NCBI GenBank assembly: GCA_001038565.1
Contig: LFJO01000002.1
Span: 282,338-315,697 of the forward strand
DNA from: Alkalihalobacillus pseudalcaliphilus
GTDB taxonomy: Bacteria > Bacillota > Bacilli > Bacillales > Bacillaceae_D
DNA: 33,360 bases
Direction: 5' to 3'
Numbering within the stretch: the first letter of the stretch is position 1; each line of letters opens with the position of its first letter. The translations under genes were made by a program, and so were the position numbers. Positions 18,556 through 25,942 of the stretch are shown one piece after another. Below the pieces are notes generated by a model, which had not been told where the DNA came from, did no database searches, and worked only from the letters and a program-made list of their open reading frames with translations.

Positions 18556-19953
18556 ATGGCGAAAAAAATGCCTGATATCGGTGAATACAAATATGGTTTT
18601 TCGGATCGTGATGTATCGATTTTCCGTTCGAAGCGTGGTTTGACGAAGGAGATTGTCGAAGAGATTTCACGAATGAAAGAAGAACCACAATGGATGCTTG
18701 ACTTCCGTTTGAAATCTTTAGAGATGTTCTACAACATGCCAATGCCACAATGGGGTGGAGACTTATCAGAGTTAAACTTTGATGATATTACGTACTACGT
18801 AAAACCATCTGAGAAATCTGAGAAGTCTTGGGATGAAGTACCTGAAGAAATTAAAAACACATTTGATAAATTAGGGATTCCAGAGGCTGAGCAAAAGTAT
18901 CTTGCTGGGGTTTCGGCTCAATATGAATCAGAAGTGGTTTACCACAACATGAAAGAAGAGCTTACGGAACTTGGGGTCCTATTCACAGATACGGATACAG
19001 CACTTAAAGAGCATGAAGAGATCTTTAAGGAGCATTTTGGTTCGATTATCCCACCATCTGATAATAAGTTCGCTGCACTTAACTCGGCAGTATGGTCTGG
19101 TGGTTCATTCGTTTATGTACCAAAAGGTGTTAAGACGGATACACCTTTACAAGCGTACTTCCGTATTAACTCTGAAAACATGGGTCAATTCGAGCGTACG
19201 TTAATCATTGCGGATGAAGATAGCTCTGTTCACTATGTGGAGGGCTGTACGGCACCTGTTTATACGACGAATTCTCTTCACTCAGCAGTGGTAGAAATTA
19301 TCGTAAAGAAAGACGCGTACTGTCGTTACACAACTATTCAAAACTGGGCACCAAACGTCTTTAACTTAGTAACAAAACGTGCGGTTGCAGACGCTGGTGC
19401 AACAATGGAATGGGTAGATGGTAACATTGGTTCTAAATTAACGATGAAATACCCAGCTGTTATTTTACGTGGTGAAGGTGCAAAAGGAACAGTTCTTTCC
19501 ATTGCGATTGCAGGGAAAGGGCAACACCAAGATGCTGGAGCGAAAATTCATCATCTAGCACCAAACTGTTCTTCAACAATCGTATCTAAATCGATCGCGA
19601 AGCAGGGTGGTAAGGTAACATATCGTGGAATCTGTCACTTTGGACGTCGTTCACAAGGCTCTAAGTCTAAAATTGAGTGTGATACGTTGATTATGGATAA
19701 TGAGTCTACATCAGATACAATTCCTTACAACGAAATCCTCAACAACAATATTGCTCTTGAGCACGAAGCAACGGTATCGAAAGTTTCTGAAGACCAATTA
19801 TTCTACTTAATGAGCCGCGGAATTTCAGAGCAAGAAGCAGTTGAAATGATCGTTATGGGCTTCATTGAGCCATTTACGAAAGAATTACCGATGGAATATG
19901 CGGTTGAGATGAATCGCTTAATCAAATTCGAAATGGAAGGTTCGATTGGTTAA
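18556..19953 (+). CDS. sufB: Fe-S cluster assembly protein SufB
   Basis: Main scaffold subunit of the SUF machinery, on which the cluster is built with SufC and SufD. It has 465 residues of the usual type. Family blocks are [39 protein letters not shown] and [18 protein letters not shown], and the C-terminal Cys of [12 protein letters not shown] is the likely cluster or persulfide site. [12 protein letters not shown] is the standard end. ATG preceded by AAGGAGGG. It is the last gene of the operon. The prophage begins directly after it. Confidence 0.95.
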   Translation: MAKKMPDIGEYKYGFSDRDVSIFRSKRGLTKEIVEEISRMKEEPQWMLDFRLKSLEMFYNMPMPQWGGDLSELNFDDITYYVKPSEKSEKSWDEVPEEIKNTFDKLGIPEAEQKYLAGVSAQYESEVVYHNMKEELTELGVLFTDTDTALKEHEEIFKEHFGSIIPPSDNKFAALNSAVWSGGSFVYVPKGVKTDTPLQAYFRINSENMGQFERTLIIADEDSSVHYVEGCTAPVYTTNSLHSAVVEIIVKKDAYCRYTTIQNWAPNVFNLVTKRAVADAGATMEWVDGNIGSKLTMKYPAVILRGEGAKGTVLSIAIAGKGQHQDAGAKIHHLAPNCSSTIVSKSIAKQGGKVTYRGICHFGRRSQGSKSKIECDTLIMDNESTSDTIPYNEILNNNIALEHEATVSKVSEDQLFYLMSRGISEQEAVEMIVMGFIEPFTKELPMEYAVEMNRLIKFEMEGSIG

Positions 19954-20006
19954 AAGCTAAAACCCCTTATTCTGTAAGGTTTTCAGTAGTTATAAAAAGA
20001 AGAATA

Positions 20007-20048
20007 AAAAAGATGATCCGATTTCGATCCGATTCGGATCATCTTTTT
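20007..20048. terminator. Bidirectional terminator between suf and the integrase
   Basis: AAAAAGATGATCCGA (20007-20021) pairs perfectly over 15 bp with TCGGATCATCTTTTT (20034-20048), giving a T-run on both strands. The integrase stop codon (20039-20041) is inside the right arm. A weaker hairpin (AAAACC/GGTTTT, about 19962-19984) precedes it and could be the original suf terminator. Confidence 0.8.
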
Positions 20049-21199
20049 GTGTAGGAGGCGAACTTTTGTAGTTCGTCTTCTTCGATTTTTTCAGTTATAT
20101 CGAGGTACGTATCAGAAGTTGTTTTTATTGTTTTGTGGCCTAATCGTTTTGATACATACACAACGCTTGCACCGGACTCTAATAAAAGAACAGCATGTGT
20201 ATGTCTAAATCCGTGCGTCCCCTTATATGGAACCTTAGCTTGTTTAGAATAAGATCGTATGCTATCACGAACCGTGGAAGATATCATATAATTCCCAAGG
20301 CCATTCTGAAATATTATGTCATAGTCATTTTTTTTGAAAGTGGAGTATTTTAAAGCCATTTCCAATTGTAAAAGTTTAAACTTCTTAAGCTCTTTTAAAA
20401 TTGATTGATCTAATTTTATAGTACGGTAGCTTGATGTATTCTTTAATGATGTTATGATCAAATTATTGTTTTTGTCGCGGGATGTTTGTTTATCTACGTT
20501 CAACATATTTCCTTTAATGTCGGACCATTGTAAAGCTAATGCTTCGCTTATTCTCAATCCAGTCTGACTTAAAAAATACATGAGCATATAGTATATTTTG
20601 TACTCATTAAATCGTTGATGTTTAAACTTGTCCATATAGTCTAATAATTGATTCAGTTCGGTCAAGGAATAGTACTTCACATCTTTTCTAATTTCAGTAC
20701 TATCTTTTATAGGTATTCTTAATTTATCGCAAGGATTCTTTTCTAATACTTCTAGATGATGTACTGCATAATGAAAGATACTTTTCATAATGGATAAGTA
20801 TCTTAATCTTGAACCTGCCGAGTATTTATCATTGCCGTCTTTGTCTTTCAATTGTGCATATTTGTTCAGCCAATTATTTATATCTGTTCTTTTAATTTGT
20901 ACGATCTTGCGGCTTTTGAAATCAGGGATAATATGCAACCTTACTGTTGATTCATAATGCTCAAATGTTATGTCTTTAAGGTTATTCTTCTTATAATTAT
21001 TGAGCCAGTCATTAACAACGTCCTCAAATAACATATTCCTATCATTTAAAGTCAAACCATAATAGAGCCTTTCTTCCACTTTACCTGCAGCAAGTTCGGC
21101 TTCTTTCTTTTTCTTGAAGGTACCTATTGAAAACTCCTTGCCTTCGTGTGATACCCTAGCTTGCCAATTATTACTTTTAAGCTTTCTAATTGTGGCCAT
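20039..21199 (-). CDS. int: Prophage tyrosine integrase
   Basis: Site-specific recombinase for phage integration and excision, 386 residues. The N-terminal AP2-like arm-binding domain (residues 1-50) is followed by the SAM-like core-binding domain (60-160) and the catalytic domain with R216 (TGLRISEAL), K253, H329 and R332 (HGFRHTHA), H355 (LGHKT) and the nucleophile Y365. All key residues are present, so it should be active. It lies at the left edge, next to the attachment site, and is the last gene of the minus-strand group immA-S24-int. It starts 26 bases after the S24 gene. Its control may follow the promoter at 22310-22338. Confidence 0.95.
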   Translation of the reverse strand: MATIRKLKSNNWQARVSHEGKEFSIGTFKKKKEAELAAGKVEERLYYGLTLNDRNMLFEDVVNDWLNNYKKNNLKDITFEHYESTVRLHIIPDFKSRKIVQIKRTDINNWLNKYAQLKDKDGNDKYSAGSRLRYLSIMKSIFHYAVHHLEVLEKNPCDKLRIPIKDSTEIRKDVKYYSLTELNQLLDYMDKFKHQRFNEYKIYYMLMYFLSQTGLRISEALALQWSDIKGNMLNVDKQTSRDKNNNLIITSLKNTSSYRTIKLDQSILKELKKFKLLQLEMALKYSTFKKNDYDIIFQNGLGNYMISSTVRDSIRSYSKQAKVPYKGTHGFRHTHAVLLLESGASVVYVSKRLGHKTIKTTSDTYLDITEKIEEDELQKFASYTKR

Positions 21200-21225
21200 C
21201 GCTCAACCTGCTTTCTTCTCATTAA

Positions 21226-21648
21226 TTAGAAATCACTGAAATTTATAATTTTTAAATTATCATGTTGTTTGATAAAACCTATTTCAACGCCTATTATCCG
21301 TATGTTCTCACTCATAAGCTCCATAGGTGGGTATATATGGTCTGGCACAGTAAAAACAGAGGTATCAGGTGTTACATTGGTAGCTAATCGGATAATATAC
21401 TTTTCTTCACTCCTCACTAATACAATTTTTTCACGGATTGATTCATAATAATAATTTTGAAATAACAAGTAATCGCCAGCATTAATACCCATTGCGGACA
21501 ATCCATCATCATCTAACTGAATCGCATACATGGCAGTATGGTAATCCGAAATTTCAATAAATGAATCCCATTGAAGTTCATCTTGAAAATCAACTACAAA
21601 GAATCCATTTGTATAACCTTTTCCTACTACTGGTATTTGTTTAGACAT
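21226..21648 (-). CDS. Stand-alone S24/LexA-like domain protein, probably not a protease
   Basis: A 140-residue protein without a helix-turn-helix. The middle part (IQLDDDGLSAMGINAGDYLL) matches the LexA/UmuD S24 core with its conserved I-x-x-G-D. When aligned on those residues the catalytic Ser position is Gly49, and the Lys that would activate it is missing from EEKYIIRLA. So the fold is likely S24 but without self-cleavage. Start at the ATG at 21648 after GGAGGGGA; the gene overlaps the end of immA by 8 bases, so the two are translationally linked. Possible roles are a partner of ImmA or ImmR, or a signal sensor. The role is not known. Confidence 0.65.
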   Translation of the reverse strand: MSKQIPVVGKGYTNGFFVVDFQDELQWDSFIEISDYHTAMYAIQLDDDGLSAMGINAGDYLLFQNYYYESIREKIVLVRSEEKYIIRLATNVTPDTSVFTVPDHIYPPMELMSENIRIIGVEIGFIKQHDNLKIINFSDF

Positions 21649-22273
21649 GACTTTCCCCTCCATCGATGACTGCGACTAATCCCTTATTATAATTCATCAT
21701 ATAAGCTTTATTACCCTTCTCATACACGTAATCACAATTCATTTGCTTTCTATATAACATAGTCGCTTTATATTGTGAATTAACTTTAACTTGTAATTCT
21801 GTACCAATTAATTGACGTTCAAAATGCTCTAATCGCTTTTTAGCGAAATCATAGGTTACATTAAATTCATTCGCTACAAGGTTAATTGCCCTATAACGTT
21901 CAGCTGGTAATTCAATTTGAGCTAACATGAATGTTGGTATACAAAAGTGTAAAGCGAAGTTGTCTGCCTTCATTTCTTGGTAAGTTAGAAATAGTTCAGG
22001 CATGCTGGTTTGGTTTCCGTATTGGGTCAAAAAGTGGCAGACTTCATGTGCGAAATCTTGCCACATATCTTCAGCAGACTGGTTGGAGAAAATATTGATA
22101 CAAGGAACTCCCTTAAACACTACTAATTGACTACTGAGCGCTAGAGTTGTCAATTTGATATCTAATGCTTCAGCAATATAAAACATATCTAATGCATCGG
22201 GAGCAGTAACATCAATCCGAGTTAAAAGTTCTTCGATTGTATCTTCTAATTTTGTACTTTGATAACTAATCAT
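21641..22273 (-). CDS. immA: ImmA/IrrE-type metallopeptidase
   Basis: Zinc protease that in related elements (ICEBs1, phi105) cuts the ImmR repressor after DNA damage and so starts induction. It has 210 residues. The zinc motif HEVCH is at residues 76-80, and acidic ligands are likely E100/D104 in TYQEMKADNFALHF. ATG with GGGTGG before it. It is transcribed from its own promoter at 22310-22338 and followed, overlapping, by the S24-like gene and then int. A terminator separates it from immR upstream, unlike ICEBs1 where immR and immA are adjacent and co-transcribed. Confidence 0.85.
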   Translation of the reverse strand: MISYQSTKLEDTIEELLTRIDVTAPDALDMFYIAEALDIKLTTLALSSQLVVFKGVPCINIFSNQSAEDMWQDFAHEVCHFLTQYGNQTSMPELFLTYQEMKADNFALHFCIPTFMLAQIELPAERYRAINLVANEFNVTYDFAKKRLEHFERQLIGTELQVKVNSQYKATMLYRKQMNCDYVYEKGNKAYMMNYNKGLVAVIDGGESHV

Positions 22274-22309
22274 AGTTCCACCCGCCTATTTCCATAGTTG
22301 TTACATCCA

Positions 22310-22338
22310 ATTATAAGAACATATGTTTGTTATGTAAA
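22310..22338 (-). promoter_or_regulatory. immA promoter with a LexA (SOS) box in its spacer
   Basis: On the minus strand TTTACA (22338-22333) and TATAAT (22315-22310) are 17 bp apart. The spacer holds GAACATATGTTT (22317-22328, plus strand), which fits the core GAACRNRYGTTY of the Bacillus LexA/DinR box; the outer bases do not match. LexA bound there would cover the promoter. This is a prediction from the consensus. Confidence 0.6.
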
Positions 22339-22374
22339 GTTAAAATAATGAATAAATTGATATTAGAGTAAAAT

Positions 22375-22410
22375 AAAAAAGCACATCAAATGATATTGGT
22401 ATGCTTTTTA
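22375..22410 (-). terminator. Terminator of immR
   Basis: Reading the minus strand, AAAAAGCA (22409-22402) pairs with TGCTTTTTT (22383-22375), with an imperfect inner stem and a T-rich end. It overlaps the immR stop codon and separates immR from immA. Confidence 0.6.
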
Positions 22411-22794
22411 TTCTTCTTTTTTTTCGTCTTCAATGATGTATTTAAAAAATCTTCTAAGTTCAGCTTTTTTCTCTTCGGGAGCATTTAGATAATCCTTAAA
22501 GAAAATTTCTGTATCAGGATCATTCATTGCTTCTTCAATTTTATTATCAAGTTGTTGTTCCTGAGATTCAATATTATTATGAATGTCCGTTCTACCAAGA
22601 AGGTAGTCTGTATTAACATCAAAAAAGTCAGCGAATTTATTAATGATACCTGCATCAGGCATACGTGATCCGTTTTCGTAACCAGAAATAGTTGATTCGG
22701 CTAAATTAAATCTTAACCCAAACTCTTTCATAGTGTAGTCCGTTTTAGTTTTTCTTAATATCCTTAAACGTTTTCCAAATTCTTTTTTATCCAC
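22408..22794 (-). CDS. immR: ImmR-type repressor, XRE family
   Basis: Phage repressor of 128 residues, close to the size of ICEBs1 ImmR. The XRE helix-turn-helix covers residues about 6-65 (KRLRILRK... MKEFGLRFNLAESTISGYENG ...KFADFFDVNTDYLLGR). The acidic C-terminal helix region (NKIEEAMNDPDTEIFFKDYL, then EEKKAELRRF) is the part ImmA cuts in relatives. There is no S24 domain, so inactivation would need ImmA. I set the start at the GTG at 22794, after AAGGTGGGG; a longer reading up to 22929 runs across the operators and promoters. It is divergent from the Cro-like gene, with shared control DNA between. Confidence 0.85.
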   Translation of the reverse strand: MDKKEFGKRLRILRKTKTDYTMKEFGLRFNLAESTISGYENGSRMPDAGIINKFADFFDVNTDYLLGRTDIHNNIESQEQQLDNKIEEAMNDPDTEIFFKDYLNAPEEKKAELRRFFKYIIEDEKKEE

Positions 22795-22819
22795 ATAAAT
22801 CCCCACCTTATCTACATCA

Positions 22820-22932
22820 ATTATACTTTGCGAAATGCGAAGAATAAAGAAATCCGAAAAAACTTTGCGAAATGCGTTGACACTTTGCGTTTTGAATAGT
22901 AATATTGAAATTAACAACGCATTATGCAAAGT
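22820..22932. promoter_or_regulatory. Immunity control region with ACTTTGC operators
   Basis: ACTTTGCGAAATGCG occurs at 22825-22839 and identically at 22862-22876. A partial copy ACTTTGCGTTTTG is at 22882-22894 and an inverted copy CGCATTATGCAAAGT at 22918-22932. The rightward promoter is TTGACA (22877-22882), 17 bp, TAATAT (22900-22905); its -35 lies between operators 2 and 3. A leftward -10 TATAAT (minus strand, 22825-22820) abuts operator 1. The layout fits an ImmR/Cro switch. Confidence 0.75.
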
Positions 22933-22947
22933 GAAGAGGTGATAATA

Positions 22948-23181
22948 GTGATTAATTCTCCTAAGATTGCAAGGTTGAGTTTAGAGCTTTCTTTAGAAAC
23001 TGCAGCAAAGAAGTTGGGGATTTCCGCAGGATACCTATCTCAGATTGAAAATGGCCAAAGACAAGTCAGTAAAGAAAGAGCAACTCAAATTGCTGACTTG
23101 TATAAAGTACAGAAAGAACAAATTTTTTTAGCTTCGCGCTACTCAGTACGCGAAGTTGGAAAAGCAAAAGGAGGTGACTAA
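22948..23181 (+). CDS. Cro-like regulator, XRE family
   Basis: A 77-residue DNA-binding protein, almost wholly one XRE helix-turn-helix (ARLSLELSLETAAKKLGISA, then GYLSQIENGQRQVSKE). It is the first gene of the rightward early transcript and divergent from immR, the position of Cro or of an excision activator. The GTG at 22948 follows AGAGGTGA; an earlier ATG at 22924 lies inside operator 4. It is followed 3 bases later by a second small XRE gene. Confidence 0.8.
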   Translation: MINSPKIARLSLELSLETAAKKLGISAGYLSQIENGQRQVSKERATQIADLYKVQKEQIFLASRYSVREVGKAKGGD

Positions 23182-23184
23182 CCT

Positions 23185-23403
23185 ATGATTACTAACTGTG
23201 TAAGAACGTTAAGAAAGACTAATGGTTACAACTTAACTCAAGCAGAACTAGCACGACAAATTGGCGTTGCAAGACAAACTATTGTTGAACTAGAAAATGG
23301 TCGTTCGCCTTCTGCTGATTTACTTTTAAGGATTTCAAAATTTTTTGATATGGATTCTAGAGATATCTTTCAAAGAAATCATAAGTCGAGTAAAAAAGCT
23401 TGA
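23185..23403 (+). CDS. Small XRE-family regulator
   Basis: A 72-residue single helix-turn-helix protein (VRTLRKTNGYNLTQAELARQ, IGVARQTIVELENGRSPS, then FFDMDSRDIF), similar to the small YgzD/Cro-type regulators of bacilli. Its ATG is preceded by a perfect AAAGGAGGTGA. It is co-transcribed with the Cro-like gene, and the two may act on the same operators. Which one is the true Cro cannot be said from sequence. Confidence 0.8.
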   Translation: MITNCVRTLRKTNGYNLTQAELARQIGVARQTIVELENGRSPSADLLLRISKFFDMDSRDIFQRNHKSSKKA

Positions 23404-23596
23404 CAAGCTATTTAAGATAATTTCCATTTCGTTACTAATTTTTATATCGTTTGCTATCGTTTGAAATTCAAAATTCTAAAATACACATTTTTCAATTGAG
23501 TATAACCCCATTTGTAAAGCCAAATTGGAAATTGCTTAAATTGGTAAAATAGATGTAACGGGATAGCGACTATTTCTCAAGAAAGGAAGATCAAGA

Positions 23597-23866
23597 ATGA
23601 TTGATGTTCAAATTGATGAGCAAGAAGTTAAGACAATGTATCTAAACAAGATTGAAGAGAAGATCAAGGAAATTGATGCAGAAAAGTTGTTTTGGGACAC
23701 GAAGGAATTAACTCGTAGAACATGTATGTCATGGGGCACAGTCTTAAATACATTCTTCTATGAACCTGATTTCCCGAAATTTAAGATTGGTCAGAAATGG
23801 TACTTCCCAGCGGAAGAAACTAAAAAATTCCTTCTTTCTTGGCTTGAAAAAAATGGCTCAATTTAA
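23597..23866 (+). CDS. DUF771-like DNA-binding protein
   Basis: An 89-residue protein of the DUF771 type found in the early region of Bacillus and Listeria phages. The family end MSWGTVLNTFFYEPDFPKFK ... KWYFPAEETKKFLLSWLE is an excisionase-like winged helix. The gap before it (23404-23596) is A+T-rich and holds no gene. ATG after AAAGGAAG. It may act as a transcription factor or excisionase; this is family inference. Confidence 0.75.
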   Translation: MIDVQIDEQEVKTMYLNKIEEKIKEIDAEKLFWDTKELTRRTCMSWGTVLNTFFYEPDFPKFKIGQKWYFPAEETKKFLLSWLEKNGSI

Positions 23867-23925
23867 CTTTATCAACTCGTTTGAAACAATTAAATATTAT
23901 AAGTGTCACAAAGGAGTGAAATCAA

Positions 23926-24453
23926 TTGTCATTAGGTGAACAAATTGCGGAAAGTAGAAAACGCACAGGTTTGACACAGCAAGAACTGGCAACTAGAACT
24001 TCATATTCACGGTCACGAGTAGCTAACCACGAAACAGGTGGTAGGGCGATTGTAAAAGAGGATTGGCCTAGTTACTGTGCAGGCTTAAACGATGCAGAAT
24101 TCACGTTGGAGCTTCATAGTTTAGCGACAGGAGGAATCTATACACCATACCTTAACGGACCATTAGTGGAACACCATCCTGCTTCATTAGCCTTCTTGAT
24201 TCGACAACAGATTAAGGAAGCTAAAGAACACATGGAACAGATTAATTTTTCGAAACCATTTTCAGTTTTATCAGACAGTGAAATTGACCATATTGAAGCA
24301 ACGATTGATGAATTGTTAGATGTGCAAGCAGCCGCTCAAACGTTAGTTATTGACTTATGCAGTCGTTTGGATGGTCTCAGCTTTAACGGTCAGGTGAAAC
24401 GCTGGATAGGTAGCAGGACGGCAATGGGGATGATTGCAAGAAGAAACTATTGA
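23926..24453 (+). CDS. XRE-family protein with C-terminal extension
   Basis: 175 residues with an N-terminal helix-turn-helix (IAESRKRTGLTQQELATRTS, then YSRSRVANHETGGRA) and a longer helical part that I do not recognise (FLIRQQIKEAKEHMEQINFS, ATIDELLDVQAAAQTLVIDL). TTG start after AAAGGAGTGA. It is the fourth helix-turn-helix gene in this 2-kb stretch. It probably belongs to the early regulatory set; the target is unknown. Confidence 0.7.
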   Translation: MSLGEQIAESRKRTGLTQQELATRTSYSRSRVANHETGGRAIVKEDWPSYCAGLNDAEFTLELHSLATGGIYTPYLNGPLVEHHPASLAFLIRQQIKEAKEHMEQINFSKPFSVLSDSEIDHIEATIDELLDVQAAAQTLVIDLCSRLDGLSFNGQVKRWIGSRTAMGMIARRNY

Positions 24454-24469
24454 ATGTGAGGTGTTTGTT

Positions 24470-24802
24470 ATGAATGATGAACAGGGAAAAATGCTACTTG
24501 GATTACTTGTAGATAAATTTCGCTGGCTTGGTGGTGATGCTTATCTTGCTTTGAGCTTTAATGATGATGCCTATCTTGCAATTAAAGAACTTGAAGCTTC
24601 ATATCATCGTCATGTCACTCAATATGTTCAGATGGCTATTAAATTTTCCGATTCTACGAATTTGTTGGCTGATTGTAAAAAAGTAATGGACGAATATAAC
24701 TCTTTATCAGAAATCATAACTGTATATTTTGAATCAACTGATACAGAAAGAAAGGTGAGTGAGTTAATTGAAACGTTATCAAGTAATCAACAAAATCAAT
24801 GA
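24470..24802 (+). CDS. Phage protein of unknown function
   Basis: 110 residues, acidic and mostly helical (MNDEQGKMLLGLLVDKFRWL, DAYLAIKELEASYHRHV). No family is recognised. The ATG at 24470 follows GAGGTG. The end overlaps the next gene by 35 bases in another frame, which suggests coupled translation. Confidence 0.65.
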   Translation: MNDEQGKMLLGLLVDKFRWLGGDAYLALSFNDDAYLAIKELEASYHRHVTQYVQMAIKFSDSTNLLADCKKVMDEYNSLSEIITVYFESTDTERKVSELIETLSSNQQNQ

Positions 24803-25106
24803 AATATTTGCGAATTGCTTAGGGTGCCAAAGAGCTCCTGCTAAAGAACGTAAAGAGAAGTCAAGTGTTTGTAAAGCGTGTCCTGTAGGGGCTGAATTAA
24901 TGCAATTGGGAGATGAGCTTTTAAGCATCAAATACAAAGAAGTTAGTCTAACCAATGAAGAAGTTTTCTTTGTAAATAAGCACATTAAAGCTTTGGGGAA
25001 AGAAAAAGGGATTAACAAAGCATCTGAACGTCTGAACATCAAAGCAGAACATATCAATAGATTTTTGAAGGAAACAAAAAAGAACCTCACACCAGTAACG
25101 GCATAA
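24768..25106 (+). CDS. Small zinc-finger phage protein
   Basis: 112 residues with two Cys pairs, ANCLGCQ (about 17-20) and CKACPVG (about 35-38), resembling the small zinc-finger family (DUF2602-like) of Bacillus phages. The C-terminal half (VFFVNKHIKALGKEKGINKA, SERLNIKAEHINRFLKE) looks like a helix-turn-helix. TTG start, preceded by AAAGGTGAG. The role is unknown; DNA binding is likely. Confidence 0.65.
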   Translation: MKRYQVINKINEIFANCLGCQRAPAKERKEKSSVCKACPVGAELMQLGDELLSIKYKEVSLTNEEVFFVNKHIKALGKEKGINKASERLNIKAEHINRFLKETKKNLTPVTA

Positions 25107-25165
25107 GGTACCTCAGCAAGTACATTATATCAGTTTTAACTGGTGTGGGAAAGGTAGTGGACTGG

Positions 25166-25375
25166 ATGTATCATAAATTCGCTTTACCTGTTATCTACCA
25201 GTCTTTCAATCATTCGAGATATGCACAATCATATTTAAAGCACAATCATCCTGAAATGGATTTTATAGAAGTAAAGAATGGTTTTGTCTTATGCAAGAAG
25301 AAGGACGAGCCAGAAGGAGGATTTAGAACTTATGCAGCAACTACAAGAAAGCAAAAGCAACCTGGTCTTTGTTAG
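25166..25375 (+). CDS. Small phage protein of unknown function
   Basis: 69 residues (MYHKFALPVIYQSFNHSRYA...). No domain is recognised, though the tyrosine-rich start and FIEVKNGFVLCKKK look like a compact conserved early protein. The ATG at 25166 lies 11 bases after AAAGG. The end overlaps rha by 44 bases in another frame. Confidence 0.5.
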   Translation: MYHKFALPVIYQSFNHSRYAQSYLKHNHPEMDFIEVKNGFVLCKKKDEPEGGFRTYAATTRKQKQPGLC

Positions 25376-25940
25376 TAGCGATAAGGCGGTCACAGATTCT
25401 TTAACCATTGCACATGCCTTTAACAAAGGACACGACAAGGTTTTGAGAGATTTTCGTTCATTAAAATGTTCTGAAAGTTTCCGACTCGCCAATTTTGGAG
25501 AGTCGGAATATAAGAACAAGCAAGGGCGTTTGATGCCCATGTTCACGGTAACTTTTGATGGGTTTTCAATGCTTGCTATGGGTTATACGGGCGAGAAAGC
25601 AATGGAATTTAAAGAACGCTATATCAACGAATTTAATAGGACTCGCCATTTTTTGGAGAGTCGGAACCATGAGCATAAATTACTCAGTTTACAAGTAGAT
25701 GCAACATTAATTGCAGCAGAGCAAAAGGAAATTCAACAATTAGTATCTGTGACTGTTCATAGCCTATATCCAAGAATAACTGTTGGGGCAAGGCGTAAGT
25801 ATTTTGCAAGACTTTATCAGGACTTAAAGGACAAGTTCCTTATTACATCCTATCGAGATATCAAAAGATCCGATTATGATGCAGCGGTTGATTTTATTCA
25901 AAATTGGCACTCTCCAAATTTGGCGAGTCGTAAGGAGTAG
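25332..25940 (+). CDS. Rha family regulator with ORF6C domain
   Basis: 202 residues. The N-terminal Rha domain (residues about 8-105: VTDSLTIAHAFNKGHDKVLR, then NKQGRLMPMFTVTFDGFSML and GEKAMEFKERYINEFN) is followed by an ORF6C domain (about 130-195: QLVSVTVHSLYPRITVGARR ... DYDAAVDFIQNW). This combination is typical of phage antirepressors. The ATG at 25332 follows GGAGGA. The gene contains three copies of a palindromic repeat in three different protein readings. The stop codon is 2 bases before the replication initiator. Confidence 0.85.
   Translation: MQQLQESKSNLVFVSSDKAVTDSLTIAHAFNKGHDKVLRDFRSLKCSESFRLANFGESEYKNKQGRLMPMFTVTFDGFSMLAMGYTGEKAMEFKERYINEFNRTRHFLESRNHEHKLLSLQVDATLIAAEQKEIQQLVSVTVHSLYPRITVGARRKYFARLYQDLKDKFLITSYRDIKRSDYDAAVDFIQNWHSPNLASRKE
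25481..25506. repeat. Palindromic repeat 1 in rha
   Basis: CCGACTCGCC, AATTTT, GGAGAGTCGG: the outer 7 bases pair perfectly and the inner CCAA/TTGG also pair, with one G/A mismatch. It encodes RLANFGES. Confidence 0.7.
25639..25664. repeat. Palindromic repeat 2 in rha
   Basis: GGACTCGCCA, TTTTTT, GGAGAGTCGG: copy of repeat 1 with one extra T, in a different reading frame, encoding TRHFLESR. Confidence 0.7.
25907..25931. repeat. Palindromic repeat 3 in rha, inverted
   Basis: GCACTCTCCAAATTTGGCGA followed by GTCGT: read on the other strand it gives CGACTCGCCAAATTTGGAG, matching repeat 1. It encodes HSPNLASR at the end of the protein. Confidence 0.7.
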
Positions 25941-25942
25941 CT

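Noticed and set aside
22795-22929. N-terminal extension of ImmR
   Set aside because: It would run through the operators and both promoters; the GTG at 22794 has a good ribosome binding site and gives the usual length.
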